Source of the DNA: CBDHEY01 sp965262305
GTDB lineage: Bacteria > Pseudomonadota > Gammaproteobacteria > Pseudomonadales > Cellvibrionaceae
Direction: 5' to 3'
Assembly: GCA_965262305.1 (NCBI GenBank)
Contig: CBDHEY010000002.1
Coordinates: forward strand, 62,001-126,000
DNA length: 64,000 nucleotides
A model generated the notes under the pieces. That model had not been told where the DNA came from, searched no databases, and saw only the letters and a list, made by a program, of their open reading frames with translations. This document shows, piece after piece, positions 35,089-44,205 of this stretch; position 1 is the stretch's first letter, and every line of letters starts with the position of its first letter. A program made the position numbers and the translations under genes.

Positions 35089-37740
35089 ATGAACACATTA
35101 AACAAACTACTTATTTCGGTTCCCCTTCTTGTAACAGTATTTTTGGCAGGTTGTAGTGGTGGCTCAGGGCAAGAAACAACAAGCCCACCAGATAACCTCA
35201 CTACCGACTCTGGTGGTGATGATGTTCTTGTTTACGCGGGTCCCGCACCAGCAAGCGACGATGTAAACAGTTTTAAAACGAACGTTTGGGATCACCTTTC
35301 GACGGAAGACCGATGTGGTCGATGCCATTCTGAAGATGGCGGTCAAGAACCATTATTTATGTTCCGCGGTGACGTGAATGAAGCCTACAACGTCATGATC
35401 AATACCCCAGATTTGGTAAATGTTACTTCACCTGTTGAGTCGGGAATAATTGCTCAGGTAGCCGGAGGACACCAGTGCTGGCGACCTGAACCGAGTGTTT
35501 GTGCTGATATTATTCAAGGGTACTTAGTTAACTGGTTAAGTGCACCCTCAGAGGAAGGTGAGGAAAACACTGTAAATTTGGTTGCACCTGAAGAAAAAGT
35601 GGTCGGCGTGAGTTTAAAATTCCCAGCCACTGCAGAGGCTTTTGAATCGACTGTGTGGCCGCTTTTGAGAGGAGAATCAGGCTGCTCGGGTTGTCACTCC
35701 GAAGATGGTTCTAGAATGCGCCAACAACCGTATTTTGCAAGTGCAAACGTGGAAACCGCATATGCGGCAGCACAAGCAAGAATTAACTTAACAACTGTCC
35801 AAGATTCACGTTTAGTCGTGCGTCCTAGAAGTGAAGGTCATAACTGCTGGGCAGACCCAAGCGGTGGAGATGCCTGTGCGTATAGCGGCCGTGAAATGCA
35901 AAGTGCTATTCAGTCCTTTATTGATTTGTTGGACCAACCAGAAGGCTTAGATCCTGCACTCGAGCAGGTTGCATCACGAGCCGTTAACCTCGTTCAAGAT
36001 GGTGTGATTGCCAGCAGTGGTGGCCGTTTTGAAACCAATGTTATTGCTCTTTACGAATTTAAACTCGGAGTTGGTGGCACAGCGGCTGATTATAGTGGCG
36101 TTGATCCAGCGTTAGATTTAAATATTAGCGGTGATGTCAGTTGGGTTGGCTCATGGGGGCTGCGTTTCGCTGGCGGCACGGCCAGTGGCAGTACTGCGGC
36201 CAGTAAAAAACTGAATGATCGCATTAAGCGGACTGGTGAGTATTCCATCGAAGCCTGGGTGATTCCCGCTAATGTGACGCAAGACGGTCCAGCTAGAATA
36301 GTGAGTTATGCTGGTGGTGTCGATGACCGTAACTTCATGCTTGGTCAAACGCTTTACGACTACGACTTTTTGTCGCGTAGCTCTGAAATTGATCAGGACG
36401 ACTTTTTATCCACTCCTGGTGCGGATGAAATTCTCCAAGCGACGCTGCAACATGTGGTTGTGAATTATGATCCTGTTGCTGGTCGTTACATGTATGTGAA
36501 TGGAGAGCTGGTTGCGACCGATGAACGTCAAGGTGGAAACCTAAACGAATGGGATGATATTTTTGTGTTGTCACTGGGTGGTGAAGTCGGTGGTCTGGAG
36601 TCTTGGAATGGCACAATTAGACTTCTAGCAATCCACGATAGAATCCTTTCTGAAGATCAAATCTCGACTAACTTTGAAGCTGGCGTGGGCCAAAAATTCT
36701 ACTTACTATTCGGTGTGAGTCATCTTGTAGGCATGCCTGAATCCTATGTGGTTTTCCAAGTTGAAGTTTTTGATGATTATAGTTATCTATTTACCTCGCC
36801 ATTTTTTATTAGCTTAGATCGTACAGCGGAAGTGCCTGCAGGAGGTATTCCGATTCAAGGTATGCGTATTGGCGTAAACGGGGTTGAAGCACCAGTGGGC
36901 CAAGCCTATGCAAGCTTGGATACCACGGTAACTGCTGATGGCTATAGTCCAGATGTAGGCTTTTCCTTAAATTCTGTGGGAACGGTTATCGCTTCTGAGC
37001 AGGGACAGGATATTGATGAGTTTTTCCTTACTTTTGATCTCATTGGCGACCGCACCTACGCGAGAGTTGAGCCAGATGTTCCAGATCCTGGTTTGCCTGT
37101 CCCGGCAGAAGCGCAATCGGATATTGGCACGCGTGTGTTTGGCGAAATTAACGCCACACTCTCTTCTTTTACTGGTGTTGATCGAAATAGTGCCGCAATC
37201 GCAACGGTCTATGACAGTGTTGTGCAGCAGTTGCCGCAGGTTGAAGATGTAAATGCATTTTTGCCGGCTCATCAAGCTGGTGTTATGCAGCTAGCGGTGG
37301 CCTACTGTACTGAAATGGTTAACGATGTTGGTTTGCGAAATAGCTTCTTTCCAGATTTTAATTTTTCAGGCTCGATCACTACCGATAATGTGAATAATTT
37401 ATCCATTCCGTTGTTAGCGAGACTCGGCGCTCATGAAATAGAAGTATCAGAAGGAAACTCGGCTCAGTTGTTGACACAACCAAGTATTACAAGTTTCGAA
37501 GGAATGCAAATAGACGAAAATGCGGCGGGTGGTCCGGCGGTATTGGTTGAACCAGGTTCGGTAGTACAAGATGATGCAGGAAACGTACTCGACCCAGGAA
37601 TCCCGTTAAGAGAGACTGCCGATGGCACTGTCGCTCTTGTTTCAGATTTAATTTTAGATGTAGCGCCAAGTGGCACTAACCGGGCAGTTATTGCTGGTTG
37701 TACCTCGGTTGTTGGTAGCGCAATTATGTTGATGCAATAG
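35089..37740 (+). CDS. LamG-domain lipoprotein with two CxxCH sites
   Basis: The lipoprotein signal ends in LAGC (C22). Two similar modules each carry a haem site in near-identical context: NVWDHLSTEDRCGRCHSEDG (C76-H80) and TVWPLLRGESGCSGCHSEDG (C199-H203), evidence of an internal duplication. Residues about 310-520 form a LamG/concanavalin-like domain (ALYEFKLGVGGTAADYSG, YSIEAWVIPANV, HVVVNYDPVAGRYMYVNGEL), which often binds carbohydrate. The last 350 residues are unassigned. It is embedded between the LTGVPP protein (2 bp) and the Tat-exported protein (15 bp), so co-transcribed. Outer-membrane anchoring is likely. Confidence 0.8.
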   Translation: MNTLNKLLISVPLLVTVFLAGCSGGSGQETTSPPDNLTTDSGGDDVLVYAGPAPASDDVNSFKTNVWDHLSTEDRCGRCHSEDGGQEPLFMFRGDVNEAYNVMINTPDLVNVTSPVESGIIAQVAGGHQCWRPEPSVCADIIQGYLVNWLSAPSEEGEENTVNLVAPEEKVVGVSLKFPATAEAFESTVWPLLRGESGCSGCHSEDGSRMRQQPYFASANVETAYAAAQARINLTTVQDSRLVVRPRSEGHNCWADPSGGDACAYSGREMQSAIQSFIDLLDQPEGLDPALEQVASRAVNLVQDGVIASSGGRFETNVIALYEFKLGVGGTAADYSGVDPALDLNISGDVSWVGSWGLRFAGGTASGSTAASKKLNDRIKRTGEYSIEAWVIPANVTQDGPARIVSYAGGVDDRNFMLGQTLYDYDFLSRSSEIDQDDFLSTPGADEILQATLQHVVVNYDPVAGRYMYVNGELVATDERQGGNLNEWDDIFVLSLGGEVGGLESWNGTIRLLAIHDRILSEDQISTNFEAGVGQKFYLLFGVSHLVGMPESYVVFQVEVFDDYSYLFTSPFFISLDRTAEVPAGGIPIQGMRIGVNGVEAPVGQAYASLDTTVTADGYSPDVGFSLNSVGTVIASEQGQDIDEFFLTFDLIGDRTYARVEPDVPDPGLPVPAEAQSDIGTRVFGEINATLSSFTGVDRNSAAIATVYDSVVQQLPQVEDVNAFLPAHQAGVMQLAVAYCTEMVNDVGLRNSFFPDFNFSGSITTDNVNNLSIPLLARLGAHEIEVSEGNSAQLLTQPSITSFEGMQIDENAAGGPAVLVEPGSVVQDDAGNVLDPGIPLRETADGTVALVSDLILDVAPSGTNRAVIAGCTSVVGSAIMLMQ

Positions 37741-37755
37741 AGAGGTATAAAAATC

Positions 37756-39381
37756 ATGGCAAAACGTAAAGACTATAAGCTGGATGATCCGATTTTTCAT
37801 ACCGATCACCACAAACCAAGAACTCGTAGAGAATTCATTGCACAAGGTTTTCAAGTGGGTATGGGTGGTGTAATTACCTCAGCCATCACTGGCGCGATGT
37901 TGCACTCTGGTAAATCTTTCGCTGAACTGGACCCAGACATTCTTGCCCAAACCGATTTTTGTGGTATTAGTGGTTCTAATGCAAAAATCCCTTTTATCTG
38001 TTTTGATTTGGCGGGTGGTGCAAATATAGCGGGTTCCAATGTGCTTATCGGTGGACAAGGCGGGCAGCTTGATTTCTTGAGCACTGCTGGATACAACAAA
38101 CAAGGTTTGCCAGGGGATATGGTTCCTGGCCTTACGGAAGCAACGCCGACTGCAACAAGTAATGGCGATCATACCGATACGACGCTTGGATTAGCCTTTC
38201 ATTCCGATAGCCAGATGTTAGCTGGGATATTAGAAAAAACGGCACCTGCCACGAGAGAGGCAATCAATGGATCTGTGATCGCAGCAAGATCAGAAAATGA
38301 TACGGGCAATAACCCTCATAATCCGATGTATTCGATTAATTTGGCAGGAGCCAAGGGGTCTCTGCTATCGTTAATTGGATCGCGACCAAGCGATTCTGGC
38401 GGTAATTCTATGTCGCCTGCACAGATGATTAATCCTGAGGTGCGACCGACAAAAATTGATCGACCCTCAGATGTTACCGGTCTTGTTAGTGTCGGTGATT
38501 TCGGTGATTTTTCCGATCAACAGATCGTAGAAGTAATGCAATATGCGTCTCGCTTAAGCGAAAGAAAAATTGATCGCCTCAGCTCTGGTTTAGAGACTGA
38601 TAGAGATATTCGTCGTAAATTAATGTGTAATTATGTCAGGAGTGCGGATTTGGCTAATCAATACCCGCCTTCTACGGACCTTAATCCGTTTTCAGATCCT
38701 GATATCGTTGGACCAGCGGGCATTTTTACGTCTGATGAGCTTAACGGAGATCGCGAATTTCAAAAAACAGCCTCGGTGATGAAGCTAGTGCTAGATAGCC
38801 CAGATAATGGGTTCCCTTATGCCGGCGCTGGGACAATCACAATGGGTGGTTATGATTATCACACTGGAGATCGTCGTACTGGAGAAGCTCGTGACCTTAG
38901 AGCCGGTCGGTGCATGGGCGCCTGCTTGGAATACGCCGCCCGTAAGGGACGTCCACTGATGATGTATGTGTATTCTGATGGCTCGGTATTCAGCAATGGT
39001 ATGACAGATGATAGTGCAGAAGGCCGAGGTAAAGGAGTATGGACTGGTGATAATCAGCAGACTGCCGCTGCATTCTTTTTGGTGTATAACCCTGGGTCTC
39101 GTCCTGTGTTATTTTCCGCTGACAGCCAGCAAATTGGTTATATGCGGCCAAGTGGCGATGTTGAAACTTCGTCGCATCCTGGTGCAAACAATGTTAATCA
39201 ACTGGTACAAATGGTAATGCTAAATTATATGGCGCTTCATGGTGAACAGGGTAACTTTAGTTCTGTCTATGCGAACAATGGTCTTGTTCATGGCTTGGGG
39301 TCAGATTCTAGCTTGGATAATTACATATCATTTCAGAAGTTATCGTCTTTGGGAGACGGCACCACCATAGACAACGCTTAA
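37756..39381 (+). CDS. Tat-exported protein, DUF1501-like
   Basis: A twin-arginine signal is present (TRREFIAQGF at residues 23-32, followed by a long moderately hydrophobic stretch), so the protein is exported folded. FICFDLAGGANIAGSN (about 76-91) resembles the opening of DUF1501 proteins, as do GGYDYHTGDRRTGEARDLRAG and the SxxxSSxHPGANNVNQLVQMVM region. DUF1501 genes are commonly paired with DUF1549-type cytochrome genes in Planctomycetes, which matches the partner two genes upstream. A good RBS (AGAGAGG) precedes the ATG. Remote homology only; some databases mislabel relatives as GspF. It is the last gene before a strong terminator. Confidence 0.65.
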   Translation: MAKRKDYKLDDPIFHTDHHKPRTRREFIAQGFQVGMGGVITSAITGAMLHSGKSFAELDPDILAQTDFCGISGSNAKIPFICFDLAGGANIAGSNVLIGGQGGQLDFLSTAGYNKQGLPGDMVPGLTEATPTATSNGDHTDTTLGLAFHSDSQMLAGILEKTAPATREAINGSVIAARSENDTGNNPHNPMYSINLAGAKGSLLSLIGSRPSDSGGNSMSPAQMINPEVRPTKIDRPSDVTGLVSVGDFGDFSDQQIVEVMQYASRLSERKIDRLSSGLETDRDIRRKLMCNYVRSADLANQYPPSTDLNPFSDPDIVGPAGIFTSDELNGDREFQKTASVMKLVLDSPDNGFPYAGAGTITMGGYDYHTGDRRTGEARDLRAGRCMGACLEYAARKGRPLMMYVYSDGSVFSNGMTDDSAEGRGKGVWTGDNQQTAAAFFLVYNPGSRPVLFSADSQQIGYMRPSGDVETSSHPGANNVNQLVQMVMLNYMALHGEQGNFSSVYANNGLVHGLGSDSSLDNYISFQKLSSLGDGTTIDNA

Positions 39382-39436
39382 CTACTTTTTCTCGTAAGTC
39401 AACTTAACCTGTTAGTTAAAAGGTTATCTATTTACA

Positions 39437-39475
39437 GGCGCGCTTGGTCTCCAGGTTGCGTCTTTTTTTTTATTT
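39437..39475 (+). terminator. Rho-independent terminator closing the rightward cytochrome operon
   Basis: GGCGC-G-CTTGG pairs with CCAGG-TT-GCGTC around a 3-nt loop (39437-39462), with a small internal bulge, followed by a run of T with one A. It lies 55 bp after the stop at 39381. Confidence 0.85.
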
Positions 39476-39629
39476 TTGTGACTTCTTATTAACAAGTTAA
39501 AGTATTTTGACTTTTTTTAGTAAATAAAGTTTTATAATTGGGGGTGTGATCAAGCTACGGGTGCTTCTGTGTTAGCTATGCTTAAAGAACAGACTATTGA
39601 TTGAATAAGGATGAAGGACATTGAGTGTT

Positions 39630-40067
39630 ATGCCCCGAAACAATGAAAACCTTTCACTTTTGCTTTTGAAAGCGAGAGAGAATTCAGTTGCTTGTATTAA
39701 GCCTGCATTGACAAAATATGGCTTAACAGAGCAGCAATGGCGCGTAATTCGCGTTCTCTTTCAGGTTGGTGAAACCAACGCACAGGACTTAGCAATGCAG
39801 AGTTGTATTCTCAGTCCAAGTCTTTCTCGAATATTGGCCCGCCTTACCGATGACGGAATCGTTCTACGTAAAACCGACAGTGAAGATCAACGGGCTCAAA
39901 ATATTCGTTTAAGCGCGAAAGGCAAGCGATTACACGATAAAATCCAACCTCTTGTTGAAAAGCAGTACAAAATGCTTTCTGATTCAGTTGGAAAAGAAAA
40001 AATTTCTCGTTTATTAGCGCTCTTAGAAGCCTATTCTGAAAGTGGCCAAGCTGTTGCGTCAGCCTAA
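39630..40067 (+). CDS. MarR family transcriptional regulator (HpaR-like)
   Basis: A 145-residue winged helix-turn-helix protein. LTEQQWRVIRVLFQVGETNAQDLAMQSCILSPSLSRILARLTDDGIVLRKTDSEDQRAQNIRLSAKGKRLHDKI is the MarR core with the wing DxRxxxxxLTxxG-like signature (SEDQRAQNIRLSAKG). The sequence is closest in style to HpaR, repressor of homoprotocatechuate catabolism, but no such genes lie nearby, so I leave the symbol empty. The ATG at 39630 is used; a TTG at 39621 sits too close to AAGGA. It may control an aromatic-stress response. Confidence 0.88.
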   Translation: MPRNNENLSLLLLKARENSVACIKPALTKYGLTEQQWRVIRVLFQVGETNAQDLAMQSCILSPSLSRILARLTDDGIVLRKTDSEDQRAQNIRLSAKGKRLHDKIQPLVEKQYKMLSDSVGKEKISRLLALLEAYSESGQAVASA

Positions 40068-40206
40068 GCTGGCGCTAAACTAGCCTACCTGTATGGCTTA
40101 AACTTTAGTTTTTGAGCCATAAAATTCCTGTAAATACAAGATTGTTTGTTTCTTTTAATTAAGGATAATTTGCGGTTTTTAACTGCGAGACAATCCTTTC
40201 CTATCA

Positions 40207-42516
40207 ATGATTAGTATTAATTCTCTTATTGCCCAAGAACTCAAAGTTGATGAGTCGCAGGTTAGTGCGGCTGTCAATCTTTTAGATGAAGGCGCTACAG
40301 TGCCTTTTATTTCTCGATACCGTAAAGAAGTTACCGGTGGTCTCGATGACACTCAATTGAGATCGTTAGACGAGCGTCTTCAGTATCTACGAGAGCTTGA
40401 GGATCGGCGGGTGACAATCTTAAAATCTATTGAAGATCAAGAAAAACTCACACCAGAACTCCACGCCCAAATCCAAAAAGCAGAAACTAAAACCCAGCTT
40501 GAAGATCTCTATCTACCTTATAAACCAAAACGCAGAACTAAAGCTCAAATTGCCCGTGAAGCAGGCTTAGAGCCGTTGGCTGAATTATTGTATTCAGATC
40601 CCAATAAAGTTCCTGATGAAGAAGCTGAAGCATTCATAAATGTCGATCACAAAATCGAAAATGTTAAGGCTGCGCTTGATGGCGCCAAGCAAATACTTAT
40701 GGAAAAGTTCAGCGAGGATGCCGAATTACTGCAACAGGTTCGAGAATTTATGCGTTCCGAGATTTATCTCCAATCACAATTGGTGCCAGGGAAAGAAAAG
40801 GAAGGTGAAAAGTTTCAGGATTACTTTGATCACAAGGAGTTGTTTTCGAAAGTCCCTTCGCATCGTGCATTGGCTATGTTTCGTGGCCGAAATGAAGGGG
40901 TTTTGAGTATCGCGTTCACATTAGAAAATGAGCTTGAGTTAGGTCAATCTCATCCCTGTGAGCTAATGGTTGCAAAACATTGGGATATTGCAGATCAAGG
41001 CCGAGCTTCTGATAAATGGCTGCTGGAAACAGTGCGTTGGACCTGGCGTGTCAAATTGACGACTCATATCGAAACAGATTTATTAAGCGATCTGCGCGAA
41101 AAAGCCGAAGCGGAAGCAATTGAAGTGTTTGCGAAAAACCTAAAAGATTTACTGCTTGCCGCACCTGCTGGTGAAAAAGCGACCATTGGGCTAGACCCAG
41201 GACTGCGAACTGGCGTCAAGGTTGCAGTCGTAAACGCGACAGGTCAAGTTGTAGATCACGGTGCGATTTTCCCCACTCCGCCGCAAAACCGTATCCACGA
41301 GGCCGAAGCCACGTTGTTGGCGCTTATTAAAAAGCATAATGTTAATTTAATTGCGATTGGCAATGGGACTGCGAGCAGAGAGACAGATAAATTTGTAGGG
41401 GATCTATTAAAAGCGAATCGTGACTTGCGTGTGCAAAAAGTGATGGTTAACGAAGCAGGAGCTTCGGTTTACTCGGCATCAGAATTTGCGGCTAAAGAGT
41501 TTCCCGATTTGGACGTGACCATCCGCGGTGCTGTATCTATCGCGCGCAGATTGCAAGACCCCTTAGCAGAGTTAGTAAAAATTGACCCAAAATCTATTGG
41601 GGTTGGACAATACCAGCATGATGTATCTCAAACGCGGTTGGCTAAATCGCTAAATGCTGTGGTTGAAGACTGTGTGAATGGCGTAGGTGTAGAGGTCAAT
41701 ACAGCCTCGGCACCTTTGTTGGCGAGAGTTTCAGGTTTGAACTCGACAATTGCCAACAATATCGTTGAATTTCGTAATAACAATGGCGCTTTGACTAACC
41801 GATCTCAACTTAAGAAGGTTTCTCGCCTGGGAGAAAAGGCATTTGAACAAGCCGCAGGATTTTTAAGAATAGCTAATGCTGATAATCCTTTAGATAGATC
41901 AGCGGTGCACCCAGAGTCTTATTCTGTTGTCGAAAACATTGCAAATAGAAATGACAAAGACCTTTCTACCCTCATTGGCGATGGTCGGTTTTTAAAGTCT
42001 TTAAAACCTGCTGATTATGTGGATGAGAATTTTGGGATTCCTACGGTCACAGACATCATTAATGAGTTGGAAAAGCCGGGCCGAGACCCGCGACCAGTTT
42101 TTAAAACTGCAGTTTTTAAAGATGGTGTTGATGAAATAAAAGATCTAGAACCGGGAATGGTTCTTGAAGGAGCTGTCACGAATGTTACAAATTTTGGTGC
42201 ATTCGTGGATGTTGGCGTGCACCAAGATGGCTTGGTACATATTTCAGCCTTATCGAATACTTTTGTGAAAGATCCGAGAGAAGTGGTTAAGGCCGGAGAT
42301 ATCGTTAAGGTTAAAGTTATGGAAGTGGATGTGCCAAGAAAAAGGATTGCTCTTAGCATGAGAATGGGTGATTCTCCTGGCGAAAAAGTTTCCCCGGTCA
42401 AGCGTTCGAGTAACGCTTCGAAGAACAAACACGGTAATCATCAGACGAACGCTCAAACAAAAATGGGCACTATGGGAGCGCTATTTGAGCAGGCGCGGAG
42501 AAATAAGAAAAAGTAA
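40207..42516 (+). CDS. tex: Tex family RNA-binding transcription accessory protein
   Basis: The 769-residue protein has the full Tex layout. The N-terminal helical region includes VPFISRYRKEVTGGLDDTQLRSL (about 30-55). A YqgF/RNase H-like domain starts with ATIGLDPGLRTGVKVAVV (about 325). Helix-hairpin-helix segments follow (IVEFRNNNGALTNRSQLKKVSRLGEKAFEQAAGFLRI), then a C-terminal S1 domain (about 648-722: GMVLEGAVTNVTNFGAFVDVGVHQDGLVHIS). It binds nucleic acid and is linked to transcription and toxin regulation in several bacteria. Single gene; the low-complexity Lys/Asn tail is usual. Confidence 0.96.
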   Translation: MISINSLIAQELKVDESQVSAAVNLLDEGATVPFISRYRKEVTGGLDDTQLRSLDERLQYLRELEDRRVTILKSIEDQEKLTPELHAQIQKAETKTQLEDLYLPYKPKRRTKAQIAREAGLEPLAELLYSDPNKVPDEEAEAFINVDHKIENVKAALDGAKQILMEKFSEDAELLQQVREFMRSEIYLQSQLVPGKEKEGEKFQDYFDHKELFSKVPSHRALAMFRGRNEGVLSIAFTLENELELGQSHPCELMVAKHWDIADQGRASDKWLLETVRWTWRVKLTTHIETDLLSDLREKAEAEAIEVFAKNLKDLLLAAPAGEKATIGLDPGLRTGVKVAVVNATGQVVDHGAIFPTPPQNRIHEAEATLLALIKKHNVNLIAIGNGTASRETDKFVGDLLKANRDLRVQKVMVNEAGASVYSASEFAAKEFPDLDVTIRGAVSIARRLQDPLAELVKIDPKSIGVGQYQHDVSQTRLAKSLNAVVEDCVNGVGVEVNTASAPLLARVSGLNSTIANNIVEFRNNNGALTNRSQLKKVSRLGEKAFEQAAGFLRIANADNPLDRSAVHPESYSVVENIANRNDKDLSTLIGDGRFLKSLKPADYVDENFGIPTVTDIINELEKPGRDPRPVFKTAVFKDGVDEIKDLEPGMVLEGAVTNVTNFGAFVDVGVHQDGLVHISALSNTFVKDPREVVKAGDIVKVKVMEVDVPRKRIALSMRMGDSPGEKVSPVKRSSNASKNKHGNHQTNAQTKMGTMGALFEQARRNKKK

Positions 42517-42776
42517 ACATTTTTGAAATTTTTTTAATAGCTATAGCGTCCGATCGGAGCCATAGACTAAGAAATACCCAGAGCTGTATTTAGAATGAGC
42601 AATTTTAAATGTTTAGTTTTTCTCTATTTCTGGTTAAAGTGGCTCCCTGTTGTGAAGACATAAATTAGGAGTGAAAGCGTATTTCTGGGAAGAGCGAAAA
42701 CTGAGATTCGACGGACCAAGGACGTAATCATTCAGAAATATAAATGAATATTTTATTTTACATGGGGTAAATAGAG

Positions 42777-43484
42777 ATGATTATTCGAAACCTATTGATT
42801 GTTATGGCACTTTTTTGGTTTTCAGGGTGTAAAACAATGGATACTGTTTCTGGAGCGATAGAGACAGGTAAGGGGTTGCTTGGTCGGGATGAAGAAAAAG
42901 TCACGCTAGATGAGGTCTACGGCAATGAGCCTGAGCCAGAACCGCAAACGAATGTGGTGTATGTTGAAAAACCGGTCGAGCCGCAGGTTGTATATGTTGA
43001 AAAGCCTGCAGAACCAAAAGTAGTATATGTAGAACGTCCTTCTACAACCGTTATATATGAGGATGATCCAGAGATTCGCGTGAGACGCCGGTCTGTGGAT
43101 ATTGAAATTGATGAGTATGACGAATATGCGCTTGATGATTATATTTCAGGCTTAAAAAACGTAGTGAGTTTCATTCAAACAATACCAGCATATGACATCT
43201 ACGCTGCAAGTCCGCAGTATGGCAAGTATGGTCTTATGATGGCAGCGGCTTTAGGCCTATCCAAAAATCAAATGGACGCTGCCCGTATCGAACTAGGTTT
43301 TTGGCCCCCGGAAGCTAAAGAAAAAGCCTGGGATGCCTACGGTAAAAGAATTATTCAATACAATAAATTGGTTGATGAAAATCGAAATAGAGTATTGGCT
43401 GATGATCGTTACAGTGAAGATGTGCACAACTATCTTCGCAGTATTACTTTGCTCACTAAAGAAACGCTTTTTGCTGAACAGTAA
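42777..43484 (+). CDS. Lipoprotein with VVYVEKP tandem repeats, unknown function
   Basis: Lipobox FSGC at about residue 18. After a Glu/Pro-rich stretch, three tandem copies of the heptad VVYVEKP (roughly residues 60-85, last one VVYVERP) follow, likely an extended spacer able to cross the periplasm. The C-terminal half (about 120-235) is helical with no known motif (GLMMAAALGLSKNQMDAARIELGFWPPEAKEKAWDAYG). It is single, with a 260-bp AT-rich region upstream with nothing else identifiable, and ends 18 bp from the convergent YkgJ-like gene. I recognise no family. Confidence 0.7.
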   Translation: MIIRNLLIVMALFWFSGCKTMDTVSGAIETGKGLLGRDEEKVTLDEVYGNEPEPEPQTNVVYVEKPVEPQVVYVEKPAEPKVVYVERPSTTVIYEDDPEIRVRRRSVDIEIDEYDEYALDDYISGLKNVVSFIQTIPAYDIYAASPQYGKYGLMMAAALGLSKNQMDAARIELGFWPPEAKEKAWDAYGKRIIQYNKLVDENRNRVLADDRYSEDVHNYLRSITLLTKETLFAEQ

Positions 43485-43502
43485 CTATTACGCACATTAA
43501 AT

Positions 43503-43757
43503 CTAAATAGTTTTGCGCTCCAAGTCAGAAATGATTAGGAGCGCATCTTCTCTTGTATCGCCGCAAACTTGTGTTTCTGGAAGGAAATTCCTGCAGGTAT
43601 CGGGGTAATTTTCCTTCCCCCATATTTTGCAGCTCCAGTCTTCCTTATTTAAATTCACACAGGTTTCGCCCGCCGCTTTACCCTGAGGCATATTCGGGAT
43701 GGGATGGTTTATTGATGGAGCTATACAGCAGGCGCCACAGTTTTGACGGCAGATCAT
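43503..43757 (-). CDS. YkgJ-like cysteine cluster protein
   Basis: An 84-residue protein with seven cysteines: ICRQNCGACCIAP, then AGETCVNL, SCKIW, DTCRNF and QVCGD. This fits the small YkgJ/zinc- or iron-chelating cysteine cluster family (PF03692), whose role is unclear. It ends the leftward operon after the DUF2721 and GlcG-like genes, 19 bp after the latter. Starting at ATG 43757 gives the conserved opening MICRQNCGACC. Confidence 0.88.
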   Translation of the reverse strand: MICRQNCGACCIAPSINHPIPNMPQGKAAGETCVNLNKEDWSCKIWGKENYPDTCRNFLPETQVCGDTREDALLIISDLERKTI

Positions 43758-43776
43758 ATGGGTTTGCTAGTAGATG

Positions 43777-44196
43777 TTACGTTAATGCTGCTAACCCTAT
43801 CTCACAATAAGCAATATCTTCTTCGTCTGATAAGCCGCTCACGCCGATTCCTCCCAATAAATTGTCTTCTAAATGAATTGGCAAGCCTCCCCCAAAACCG
43901 GTGATTCGGTCATCGCCATAATGACTTGCTGGTAAATTGTAATCCTTCATAATTTTACCTAGCTCTGCAGTTGTTAAATTTAACCCTGCTGCAGTAGTCG
44001 CCTTATTTATTGCTATTGTGCTACTTGTAAAACTAGCGTTGTTTAGCTTTAAAAAACCTTGCAATGCTCCGCGCTGGTCAACAATCGCAACGCAGATGGG
44101 GTCTTTTTTCTTATTAGCTTCAATTTGTACAGCATTTAGGATTGCTATCACTGTTGAGTCTGAAAGAAAATGTTCTTGGTATGTTTTGTCTATCAT
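43777..44196 (-). CDS. GlcG/HbpS family haem-binding-like protein
   Basis: A 139-residue cytoplasmic protein of the Haem_degrading family (GlcG/HbpS, PF03928): VAIVDQRGALQGFLKLNNASFTSSTIAINKATTAAGLN, then FGGGLPIHLEDNLLGGIGVSG, the hallmark Gly-rich motif. HbpS binds haem and iron; other members have unknown roles. It is the middle gene of the DUF2721-GlcG-YkgJ operon (9 bp and 19 bp spacings), suggesting a link to metal handling (inference). Confidence 0.88.
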   Translation of the reverse strand: MIDKTYQEHFLSDSTVIAILNAVQIEANKKKDPICVAIVDQRGALQGFLKLNNASFTSSTIAINKATTAAGLNLTTAELGKIMKDYNLPASHYGDDRITGFGGGLPIHLEDNLLGGIGVSGLSDEEDIAYCEIGLAALT

Positions 44197-44205
44197 CGAT
44201 AAGTC

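Noticed and set aside
39630..40067. hpaR naming of the MarR regulator
   Set aside because: No homoprotocatechuate catabolic genes lie in the window, so only the family is given.
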